Assembly: GCA_022843745.1 (NCBI GenBank)
Contig: JALHNB010000021.1
Span: 1 to 64,000, forward strand
DNA from: Anaerolineae bacterium
GTDB lineage: Bacteria > Chloroflexota > Anaerolineae > Aggregatilineales > Phototrophicaceae
Length of the DNA: 64,000 bases
Direction: 5' to 3'
Part shown: piece after piece, positions 15,431 to 22,971 of the stretch
Layout of the letters: each line of letters starts with the position of its first letter
Numbering within the stretch: the first letter of the stretch is position 1
Translations under genes and position numbers: made by a program
The notes under the pieces: model-generated
What the model was told of the DNA's origin: nothing
The model's input: only the letters and a program-made list of their open reading frames with translations
Databases searched by the model: none

Positions 15431-16627
15431 ATGGCTGATTTTGAGACGAAGTTTGCAGATTTCCGTGCGGCGTATGACGACCTGTTCGCGCTGCTGGACT
15501 CTTATCCCGACGATAAGCGTGAAAAATCCGGCGCGTGTGGCTGGTGGTCGCCCAAGCAGATTCTCGCACACTTCAGTGGTTGGATCACCGAGGGGCTAAA
15601 GCGCTATGGCGATTATGACTCTGGCGATCAAAGTGACCTCCACTATGATGACGACTCGTTTAACACGCAGGTGGTGGATGCACGATCCACTCTCAATTGG
15701 GATGCGACAGTTGCCGAACTGCGCGGATTAGTTCGCGGTTTTACAAGTCACGCCGAGTCCATTCCCACCGACAAACGTCTATCGGACATACGATATACCA
15801 ATTGGATGATCGGCCTGGGAAACGATTGTAAAGAACACACCCAGCAGTTGAAGAATTTCTTGAGCGCGGAGTCCTACCCGATTCTTGAATATGACCCCGC
15901 GCTGGAAGCCATCATCGAGCCAACGCGCTTCATCAAGCCGATAGACATCCCGGAGAACTGTGTCCTGTGCTTCTTTCAAGAGGTAATCACGGATGTATGT
16001 GGCGACGGCAAAGCGAAATTTGTCACCAATCGAAACAGCGAAATGGGGAATCATCCCATTTATGAGATCGAGTTTGAAGGCAAGCGTGTGGCGATCATGC
16101 ACCCTGGCGTTGGCGCTCCGCTGGCAGGCGGATTTTTGGATGAGATCATCGCGCTTGGCTGCCGCAAATTTATTGCCTGTGGTGGTGCGGGCGTTTTGAA
16201 TCGTGAAATTGCTGTCGGGCATGTCGTCGTACCAACCAGTGCTGTGCGTGATGAAGGCACATCCTATCATTATCTGCCGCCCTCGCGCGAAGTCTCAGCA
16301 CATCCAGATGGCGTAGCGGCGATTGAGGCAACGCTCAAAAAACATCATGTGTCCTATATCCTGGGCAAGACCTGGACGACGGACGCGATATATCGTGAAA
16401 CCCGCACAAAAATGGAGCGACGTAAGGCGGAAGGCTGTGTCACCGTCGAAATGGAGGCATCAACATTTTTCGCGGTGGCGCAGTTCCGGGGTGTGACTTT
16501 CGCTCAAATCCTTTATGGTGGCGATGACATCAGCGGCGATGAGTGGGATCATCGTGATTGGCGTGGAACACTTTCAAACCGCGAAAAGCTTTTCTGGTTG
16601 GCGGTTGAAGCTTGCGCAGCGCTCTGA
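15431..16627 (+). CDS. DinB-like / nucleoside phosphorylase fusion under SAM-I control
   Basis: 398 residues from the ATG at 15431. GGGAGG lies 7 bases upstream, so this start is preferred to an upstream TTG that overlaps the terminator. Residues 1 to about 150 look like a DinB/DfsB four-helix bundle, with candidate metal His in ILAHFSGW and CKEHTQQL. Residues from about 165 form a PNP/uridine-phosphorylase-type domain: MHPGVGAPLAGGF, then ACGGAGVL, and the active-site VEMEAS followed by YGGDDISGDEW. Nucleoside phosphorylases cut or phosphorolyse nucleosides. Placement behind a SAM riboswitch suggests a role on methylthioadenosine or S-adenosylhomocysteine, but this is inference. The fused DinB-like part has no known role here. 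Confidence 0.8.
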   Translation: MADFETKFADFRAAYDDLFALLDSYPDDKREKSGACGWWSPKQILAHFSGWITEGLKRYGDYDSGDQSDLHYDDDSFNTQVVDARSTLNWDATVAELRGLVRGFTSHAESIPTDKRLSDIRYTNWMIGLGNDCKEHTQQLKNFLSAESYPILEYDPALEAIIEPTRFIKPIDIPENCVLCFFQEVITDVCGDGKAKFVTNRNSEMGNHPIYEIEFEGKRVAIMHPGVGAPLAGGFLDEIIALGCRKFIACGGAGVLNREIAVGHVVVPTSAVRDEGTSYHYLPPSREVSAHPDGVAAIEATLKKHHVSYILGKTWTTDAIYRETRTKMERRKAEGCVTVEMEASTFFAVAQFRGVTFAQILYGGDDISGDEWDHRDWRGTLSNREKLFWLAVEACAAL

Positions 16628-16685
16628 TAAGACATCGGGATTCGGTTGTATATTGCTGATAGACCCAAATTGAGGCCATGTAACT

Positions 16686-17591
16686 ATGCCCATTATCAAC
16701 CCATACATGCTGCGCACCATCCCGCTTTTCGAACTGCTCGACACCGACGAATTGACCGCGCTGGCGCAGCAGCTTGACCAAAAGCATTTCTGGGCGGGCG
16801 AGAAGATATTTTCGATGGGGGATCAGGGCGGGACAATGTGCGTTGTCCATTCTGGGCGGGTGGAATTGTTCATCAAGGATAGAAACAACGAGCATGTGTG
16901 TTTAGGATACGTCGAAAAGGGCGAAATTTTTGGGGAACTCTCCTTGTTAGATAACCAGATGCGCTCCGCCAGCGCCATCGCAACTGAGGAAACACTTTTG
17001 TTCATTGTTGACCGCCACGATCTGCAAATGCTGATTAAATCGCATCCTGACGCGGCGCTCGACATGATGCAAATGCTCGGTCAGCGTATTCGTGAAGCGG
17101 ATCGTTTGGTCGGTGAACGAGTGGTCGCGCGAAATCCCAATGAGGAAATGCCAGCCCCACGAACGATTGGCGAACGCCTTTCCGATGTGCTAACCATGGT
17201 CGCCGGGGACATCCGATTTGTGTACTTCAATTTTTTGTGGTTTGCCATATGGATGACGATCAACCTGGGACTCATCCCGAACTTGCAACCTTTTGATCCC
17301 TTTCCGTTTGGCTTGTTGACGATGATCGTGTCGCTGGAGGCCATTTTTCTCTCGCTGTTTGTGTTGATTAGCCAGAATCGGCAGGCCGCACGTGATAAAA
17401 TTCGCAATGACATCGAATATGATGTCAATATCAAGGCAGAGTTGGAAATTCGCGATTTGCGGAACAAGGTTGACGATATGCAGGAATTGCTGATTAACCA
17501 CCTGACGCGCATGAATACGAATATAGAGGAATCGACCAAGCTGCAAACAGGGCAGCTTAAGACTGTACAAAGTGACGCTCATCATGGTTGA
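16686..17591 (+). CDS. Cyclic-nucleotide-binding domain fused to DUF1003 membrane protein
   Basis: 301 residues. Residues 8-135 form a CRP-type cNMP-binding barrel with the phosphate-binding cassette FGELSLLDNQMRSASAIA (82-99). The usual Arg (R93) is present, so ligand binding is plausible. Residues about 160-265 are DUF1003: GERLSDVLTMVAGD, two membrane helices (about 178-198 and 208-229), and the SQNRQAARDKIRNDIEY motif. A coiled-coil tail follows. There is no DNA-binding helix, so this is a membrane-tethered sensor rather than a CRP regulator. The stop overlaps the next gene's ATG by 8 bp. Confidence 0.85.
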   Translation: MPIINPYMLRTIPLFELLDTDELTALAQQLDQKHFWAGEKIFSMGDQGGTMCVVHSGRVELFIKDRNNEHVCLGYVEKGEIFGELSLLDNQMRSASAIATEETLLFIVDRHDLQMLIKSHPDAALDMMQMLGQRIREADRLVGERVVARNPNEEMPAPRTIGERLSDVLTMVAGDIRFVYFNFLWFAIWMTINLGLIPNLQPFDPFPFGLLTMIVSLEAIFLSLFVLISQNRQAARDKIRNDIEYDVNIKAELEIRDLRNKVDDMQELLINHLTRMNTNIEESTKLQTGQLKTVQSDAHHG

Positions 17592-18174
17592 TGATCTCAC
17601 CGCCCTGCAAACTGCTGCGCATCAGCGTGAGTGGACGACCTTGCAGGATACGCTCAAGCGCCTGCTCGCTTTATCCGAGCCGATTCTCGCGCTCGAAATT
17701 CCGGCGGCGCGTATTCATGCCCATCTGCCGCGTTTTGAGCATTATTACCCGGAAGCAAATTGGGTGCGCGAATTATTTCTCACGGTGGTGTCCTATGCCT
17801 CCGCGCCCAATGACCTGCCGGAACATGCGGTTGCTCAGTTTCCGAGTCCGGGATGCGGCAATTTTATCAGCGCGGTGCTTGATCTGGCGCGGGCGGTGCA
17901 GGGGAAATATACAGTGTTCGAGCGTTACAGCTTCATCACCAACGCCACCGCTAACGTAATTTTGGCCGACCTGATGGATTTTTATTACAGCCATCATCCC
18001 GATTATTGGGAACGGCTGACTCAGAACGCCGACGAGGTTGATGCCGAAACCGGGCTGACCGTCCGCCAGCAAATCAACATGAATTTCTGGATGGATGCAG
18101 ATGTCGCAGCACGTGATACGGCATCATGGCTGGATGTGGCAGCGATGGTCGAGGGGAAGTTAGGTGTAAAGTGA
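17584..18174 (+). CDS. Protein of unknown function coupled to the cNMP-DUF1003 gene
   Basis: 196 residues from the ATG at 17584; its start lies inside the end of the upstream gene, so translation is coupled. No membrane helix, signal peptide or known catalytic motif is visible. It is helical and rich in aromatic and acidic residues (FEHYYPEANWVRELF, LMDFYYSHHPDYWERL). Its base composition matches the core genome, unlike the TIR gene next to it. The partner gene suggests a role in the same signalling or membrane process; the function is not known. Confidence 0.65.
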   Translation: MVDDLTALQTAAHQREWTTLQDTLKRLLALSEPILALEIPAARIHAHLPRFEHYYPEANWVRELFLTVVSYASAPNDLPEHAVAQFPSPGCGNFISAVLDLARAVQGKYTVFERYSFITNATANVILADLMDFYYSHHPDYWERLTQNADEVDAETGLTVRQQINMNFWMDADVAARDTASWLDVAAMVEGKLGVK

Positions 18175-18187
18175 TGAGTAACGAGTT

Positions 18188-18736
18188 ATGAGTGAAAAGC
18201 CAGTGATTTTTTTAAGTCATTCGTCAAAAGATAGCGAACGTGTAAATATCTTAAAACAGCAGATTGAAACTGTTTTAGATAACGTTAGAGTATTTGAAAC
18301 GAGTGATTCGGAAGCAATACAAATTAGTAACGAATGGCTTAAAGATATTCTTTTTAATCTCGAAACCTCTCATGCCTTAATTGTAGTGGTTTCTTCAACT
18401 TCAAAGATTAGCACATGGGTTAACTTTGAAATCGGTTATTTTTGGAAAAGGAATGAGGATAGAAGAGGACAGGGAGTAAAAGAGCTTCCGATATATCCTT
18501 TGTGTCTTAACAATGAACCAGCATTTGGAATATTACAGACTATTCAAAGCAAATCGCTTGATAAACCAAAAGATTTCAAATCTTTTCTTAGCACACTTTG
18601 TAGCTACTTTAATAAGGATGTCGATCAGATTAATTTTGAGGATGTTTTCGCGTTATATAAACCTGAATCATCATTAATTATTGGGAAACATAACCTTTGG
18701 GATAGGAAACCACCTAAAAATGAGCCGCGAAGTTAA
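18188..18736 (+). CDS. TIR-domain protein, stand-alone
   Basis: 182 residues. It opens with the TIR strand and loop VIFLSHSSKDSERVN (6-20) and has the conserved acidic site E81 in TWVNFEIGYFWKR, which fits the NADase glutamate of bacterial TIR proteins. The domain covers about 1-150. The short C-terminal tail has no second domain. The gene is much richer in A and T than its neighbours, which suggests acquisition. TIR proteins usually act in anti-phage defence or as NAD-cleaving toxins together with a sensor. No obvious sensor gene is adjacent, so the trigger is unclear. Confidence 0.8.
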   Translation: MSEKPVIFLSHSSKDSERVNILKQQIETVLDNVRVFETSDSEAIQISNEWLKDILFNLETSHALIVVVSSTSKISTWVNFEIGYFWKRNEDRRGQGVKELPIYPLCLNNEPAFGILQTIQSKSLDKPKDFKSFLSTLCSYFNKDVDQINFEDVFALYKPESSLIIGKHNLWDRKPPKNEPRS

Positions 18737-18748
18737 TATAGCTAGATC

Positions 18749-18799
18749 AGTCCACTTGAGTGGACTTTGAAAATATAGCCGGAGGTTTGAACCTCTGGC
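18749..18799. repeat. Paired palindromes before metH
   Basis: AGTCCACTTGAGTGGACT (18749-18766) is a near-perfect palindrome, and GCCGGAGGTTTGAACCTCTG (18778-18797) with its last bases forms a second stem. The pair lies in the short gap between the TIR gene and metH and looks like a dispersed palindromic repeat rather than a riboswitch. It would fold in the metH leader. Confidence 0.5.
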
Positions 18800-18803
18800 G
18801 ACA

Positions 18804-21800
18804 ATGAAGCAGACAGCAAAGATGGAGACGACACAACATATGACCAACCGACACAACCTCACCTACACCAATCGGCGCTATCTAGATGCCATCGACGACC
18901 ATATCGTCATTTTTGACGGCGCGATGGGAACGAGCATCCAGAAATATAATCTCACTGCCGAAGACTTCGGCGGCGAACGCTACAACGGCTGTAACGATTA
19001 TCTCGTTATTACCCGCCCGGACGTGATCGAAGCCATTCACGCCTCATTTTTGGCTGTTGGCAGCGAAGTGGTCGAAACCAACACCTTTCGCTCCAATCGT
19101 CTGACGCTCGGCGAGTATGGCCTGGGCGAAAGAACGCTCGAAATTAACCGGGCGGCAGCGCAGATCGCGCGGCGTGTCTGTGATCGCTTCGGGAAAGAAA
19201 CGGCAATCCCGCGCTTTGTTGCCGGGAGCATCGGCCCGTCCGGTAAGCTGCCCAGCGGCAACGACCCAGACCTGAGCAACATCACGTTTGAAGAATTAGC
19301 CGCGATATTTTATGAGCAGGCGCAGGGTCTGGTCGAAGGCGGCGCGGATTTGCTGCTGGTCGAAACCAGCCAGGATATTCTGGAAGTCAAAGCCGCGATT
19401 GTCGGCATCAACCGCTATTTTGCCGACTCCGGCCAGCGCGTACCGTTGCAAACGCAGATCACGCTGGATGTTTCTGGACGTATGCTTTTCGGGACGGAAA
19501 TCGGCAGCGCCTTGACGACGCTCGAAGCCCTCCCGATTGATGTCGTTGGCATGAACTGCTCGACAGGGCCGGAATACATGCGTGCGCCGATTCAATATTT
19601 GATCGAAAACAGCAGCCTGCCGATCAGTGTACTTCCCAACGCAGGCTTGCCGATCAATGTTGATGGTGAGGCTGTCTACCCGATGGAGCCAGAGCCTTTC
19701 AGCGATATGGTCGCGGAATTTGCCAAATGGGGTGTGAATGTCGTTGGTGGATGCTGCGGCACAACGCCCGAACACATGGCGCTGCTGTATCGCAAAGTAA
19801 ATGGACATCCTTTCAATGCGCTCTTAAACAGCAAACAGGACGATCCGCAAAATACGAGCTTTGTCCGCCGCCGTCCCAAGAGCCGTGAACCACTGCATGA
19901 AGCCAAAGCCTCCAGCGGCATGAAAGCCATGCCTTTGATGCAAACGCCTGCACCAACCATGATCGGTGAGCGTGTCAACAGCCAGGGCAGTCGTAAAGTC
20001 AAGCAGCTTTTGCTGGCTGATGATTACGACAGCATTGTGCCGATTGCCGTTGACCAGGTTGAAAAAGGCGCACACATGCTCGATGTGCAGGTCGCGCTGA
20101 CCGAGCGCAACGACGAAGCCGAGCAGATGAAAATACTCGTCAAAAAATTGTCGATGGCTGTCGAAGTACCGCTCGTCATCGACGTGACCGACCCGCCTGT
20201 GGCTGAAGCCGCCCTTTCGGTCTATCCAGGGCGTGGAATCATTAACGGCAATAATCTCGAAAATGGCCGCGAACGTATCGACAAAATTATGCCTATCGCC
20301 AAAAAATACGGCGCGGGGGTGCTGTCGATGACCATTGACGAGGTGGGCATGGCGCATGACCGCAAAACGAAATTTAAGATTGCCGAACGTATCACCAACA
20401 TCGCTATTGATGATTACGGCATGAGGCCGGAAGATTTAATTTTCGACACCCTGACCTTTCCGCTGACAACCGGACAGGAAGAACTGCGCAATGATGCCGT
20501 CGAGACGCTTGAAGGCATTCGCCTCATTAAAGAAGACCTCCCCGGCGTGATGACAGCGCTTGGCATCAGCAATGTGAGTTTCGGCGTGACTCCGGCGGCG
20601 CGTGGCGTGTTGAACAGCGTGTTTTTGTATCATGCGGTCAAGGCCGGACTGGATATGGCAATCGTCAACCCGGCGCATATCACGCCCTACTCCGAGATTC
20701 CCGACGACCAGCGCAAAATCGCGGAAGACCTGATTTTCAACAGCGATCAGGACGCTCTGCCGCGCTTCATCCAGTATTTTGAGAAAAATAATGTTGCCTC
20801 CAATACCAAAGAGGTCGAAGACCCGACAGCCGGTATGACCAGCGAACAGGCTCTTCACTGGCAGATCGTCCATCGTAAGAAAGAGGGCGTTGAAAAGCTG
20901 ATTGATGACTGCCTGACACGGCAAGACCCGGTGAAAGTGCTGAATAACGTCATGCTGCCTGCCATGAAAGAGGTCGGTGATAAATTCGGCGCTGGTGAAT
21001 TGATTTTGCCGTTCGTGCTGCAAAGCGCGGAAGTCATGAAGAAATCAGTCGCTTATCTGGAACAGTTCATGGAAAAAGTCGAAGGCTCGACTAAAGGCAC
21101 GGTTGTGCTGGCGACAGTCTATGGCGATGTTCACGACATCGGCAAGAATCTCGTCAAAACCATTCTGAGCAATAACGGCTATACGGTTCATGATCTGGGC
21201 AAGCAGGTTCCGGCCAACACGATCATCGAGAAGGCTCAGGAATACAAGGCTGACGCGATTGGTCTGAGCGCACTTTTGGTCAGTACCTCCAAGCAAATGC
21301 CACTCATCGTCAACGAACTGGCGCGGCGCAAGCTTACGTATCCTGTGTTGATTGGCGGCGCAGCGATTAACCGCAAATTTGGGCGGCGCATCCTCTTTTT
21401 GGAGGATGGCGGTGCAGCCTACGAGCCGGGTGTTTTCTATTGCAAGGACGCTTTTGAAGGCCTATCCGTGATGGATAAATTGGTCGATCCGGCGACGCGC
21501 GAAGATTTCCTGATGCAAACGATTGATGAAGCTACCGAAGAAATGGGCAAACCTGCCCGTCGCGTCCGCAAAGGGCCAGACATTATCGTCAAGACGGTAA
21601 AGCCCGCGCCGAATATTCCGCAGCCGCCTTTCTGGGGTTCGAAAACGATCACCGAGATGCCGCTGGAAGTGGTGCTGAAATATCTGCACAAGCCGGAGTT
21701 GTATCGCCTTTCATGGGGAGCGACTAACACGCATGGCGAAGAATGGGTCAAGCTCGAAGCCGAGTTTGAGAAGCGGCTGGGACAGATGACCACTGAGGTG

Positions 21801-22442
21801 TTGCGTGATAAGTCGCTGCTGCCACAGGCTGTTTACGGCTATTTCCCGGTCAACAGCGACGGCAATGACCTGATCGTGTGGGATTATCAATCTTTCGCCG
21901 CTTTTGTGGGGACAAATGGCGGTTCGCCCGAAAAAGTCGAAGTCGCGCGTTTCAGCTTCCCACGTCAAACCCAGGGCGAATATCTCTGCCTGAGCGATTA
22001 CTTTGCGCCTGTTGATAGCGGGCTGGTCGATACCGTCGCGCTGCAAATTGTGACCGTTGGCGAGGCCGCGAGTGAGAAATTCGATAAGTTGCAGCGTGCT
22101 GATAACTACAGTGAAGCCTATTTCTTTCACGGGCTGGCGGTGCAGGCTGCCGAAGCGACGGCTAATTTTGTTCATCGTCAGGTCGTCAACAAAGGGATGA
22201 ATATCCTCGGCAATCAGGGCAAGCGTTATAGCTGGGGCTATCCGGCTTGCCCTGACCTGGAAGATCACGAAACCCTGTTCAAACTGCTGCCACAGGCGGC
22301 GAGTGAAATCGGCCTCCAATTGACCGAATCGTATCAATTCGTGCCGGAGCAAAGTACAGCGGCGATCATTGTCCATCACCCCGACGCGAAATATTATTCC
22401 GTCGGCAATCTGGATCGCGTCGCGCAGATTTTAGAAGGGTAG
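18804..22442 (+). CDS. metH: Cobalamin-dependent methionine synthase MetH
   Basis: 1212 residues, full length for the family (E. coli is near 1227). It transfers the methyl of 5-methyl-THF to homocysteine. Domains in order: homocysteine-binding zinc domain (about 20-330: IFDGAMGTS, zinc cysteines in GMNCSTG and GGCCGTTPEH); pterin-binding domain (about 365-630); B12 cap (about 670-760); B12-binding domain with D775-x-H777-x2-G (DVHDIGKNL) and the SALLVSTSKQM face; SAM-dependent reactivation domain (about 970-1200). H777 is the expected lower axial ligand. The start is not certain: ATGs at 18804, 18822 and 18840 are in frame and none has a strong ribosome binding site. No SAM riboswitch precedes it. 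Another homocysteine methyltransferase follows at 22972. Confidence 0.96.
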   Translation: MKQTAKMETTQHMTNRHNLTYTNRRYLDAIDDHIVIFDGAMGTSIQKYNLTAEDFGGERYNGCNDYLVITRPDVIEAIHASFLAVGSEVVETNTFRSNRLTLGEYGLGERTLEINRAAAQIARRVCDRFGKETAIPRFVAGSIGPSGKLPSGNDPDLSNITFEELAAIFYEQAQGLVEGGADLLLVETSQDILEVKAAIVGINRYFADSGQRVPLQTQITLDVSGRMLFGTEIGSALTTLEALPIDVVGMNCSTGPEYMRAPIQYLIENSSLPISVLPNAGLPINVDGEAVYPMEPEPFSDMVAEFAKWGVNVVGGCCGTTPEHMALLYRKVNGHPFNALLNSKQDDPQNTSFVRRRPKSREPLHEAKASSGMKAMPLMQTPAPTMIGERVNSQGSRKVKQLLLADDYDSIVPIAVDQVEKGAHMLDVQVALTERNDEAEQMKILVKKLSMAVEVPLVIDVTDPPVAEAALSVYPGRGIINGNNLENGRERIDKIMPIAKKYGAGVLSMTIDEVGMAHDRKTKFKIAERITNIAIDDYGMRPEDLIFDTLTFPLTTGQEELRNDAVETLEGIRLIKEDLPGVMTALGISNVSFGVTPAARGVLNSVFLYHAVKAGLDMAIVNPAHITPYSEIPDDQRKIAEDLIFNSDQDALPRFIQYFEKNNVASNTKEVEDPTAGMTSEQALHWQIVHRKKEGVEKLIDDCLTRQDPVKVLNNVMLPAMKEVGDKFGAGELILPFVLQSAEVMKKSVAYLEQFMEKVEGSTKGTVVLATVYGDVHDIGKNLVKTILSNNGYTVHDLGKQVPANTIIEKAQEYKADAIGLSALLVSTSKQMPLIVNELARRKLTYPVLIGGAAINRKFGRRILFLEDGGAAYEPGVFYCKDAFEGLSVMDKLVDPATREDFLMQTIDEATEEMGKPARRVRKGPDIIVKTVKPAPNIPQPPFWGSKTITEMPLEVVLKYLHKPELYRLSWGATNTHGEEWVKLEAEFEKRLGQMTTEVLRDKSLLPQAVYGYFPVNSDGNDLIVWDYQSFAAFVGTNGGSPEKVEVARFSFPRQTQGEYLCLSDYFAPVDSGLVDTVALQIVTVGEAASEKFDKLQRADNYSEAYFFHGLAVQAAEATANFVHRQVVNKGMNILGNQGKRYSWGYPACPDLEDHETLFKLLPQAASEIGLQLTESYQFVPEQSTAAIIVHHPDAKYYSVGNLDRVAQILEG

Positions 22443-22447
22443 GCATC

Positions 22448-22491
22448 GGGCGCACAGTAACTAGCAGAAATCCCTGTGGGAGTGTGCGCCC
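22448..22491. repeat. Long-loop GGGCGCACA/TGTGCGCCC inverted repeat
   Basis: GGGCGCACA (22448-22456) pairs with TGTGCGCCC (22483-22491) around a 26-base loop, right after metH. Related to the palindromic family at 3571 and 57598. It may help terminate metH transcription, although a T-run is missing. Confidence 0.5.
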
Positions 22492-22532
22492 TTATGAAAT
22501 CTCACGGTCATCATAAAACTGAGGCAGGACTG

Positions 22533-22928
22533 ATGACAGCAAAAAAGAGCATCGGGCGTGAAATCTGGCTGGCTGTGCGTCCCATATTGCTGACCATTGG
22601 CATCATTGTCGGCATTGCGGCGGCGCTTTTTGGGGTGGCGGATGTCGTTTGTAACAGCACGATTGAAAGGTGGACACCCATCTATCCGAACTCGGAAGTG
22701 GTTACACTCGAATATAACTTCATCCGTCCGCGCGGGATGGGTGTCACAAAAATGACGCTCCATTCACCGGATGATGTCGAAACGGTGCGCCAGTGGTATC
22801 TCGATAATCTGGACAGGTTATCTAAAGAGGATGCTGGGCGCGGCTCCGGCACGAATTCCTGGGATATTGACGAAGCCCCCAGCGGTCAGGGCAGTTTGAT
22901 CAATCTTTCCAGCCGATGTGGGCAATAA
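22533..22928 (+). CDS. Small membrane-anchored protein of unknown function
   Basis: 131 residues from the ATG at 22533 (AGGCAGGA just upstream). One membrane helix (about 15-37, RPILLTIGIIVGIAAALFG) is followed by an outside domain. The segment YPNSEVVTLEYNF and the phrase HSPDDVETVRQWYLDNL suggest a small folded domain with a polar surface. I do not recognise the family. It sits between metH and the fused methyltransferase gene, in the same direction, but nothing in it suggests a methionine role. Confidence 0.6.
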   Translation: MTAKKSIGREIWLAVRPILLTIGIIVGIAAALFGVADVVCNSTIERWTPIYPNSEVVTLEYNFIRPRGMGVTKMTLHSPDDVETVRQWYLDNLDRLSKEDAGRGSGTNSWDIDEAPSGQGSLINLSSRCGQ

Positions 22929-22971
22929 GTGAAAAGCAGAAGCAGAAGCAGAAGTAGAGGAATTCAAGTCT

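Noticed and set aside
18737-18803. Possible SAM or cobalamin riboswitch in front of metH
   Set aside because: Only paired palindromes are present. The S-box core words and the B12-box are absent.
19824-20357. Long antisense ORFs inside metH and other GC-rich genes
   Set aside because: They mirror codon bias of the true genes, lack ribosome binding sites and have no recognisable domains.
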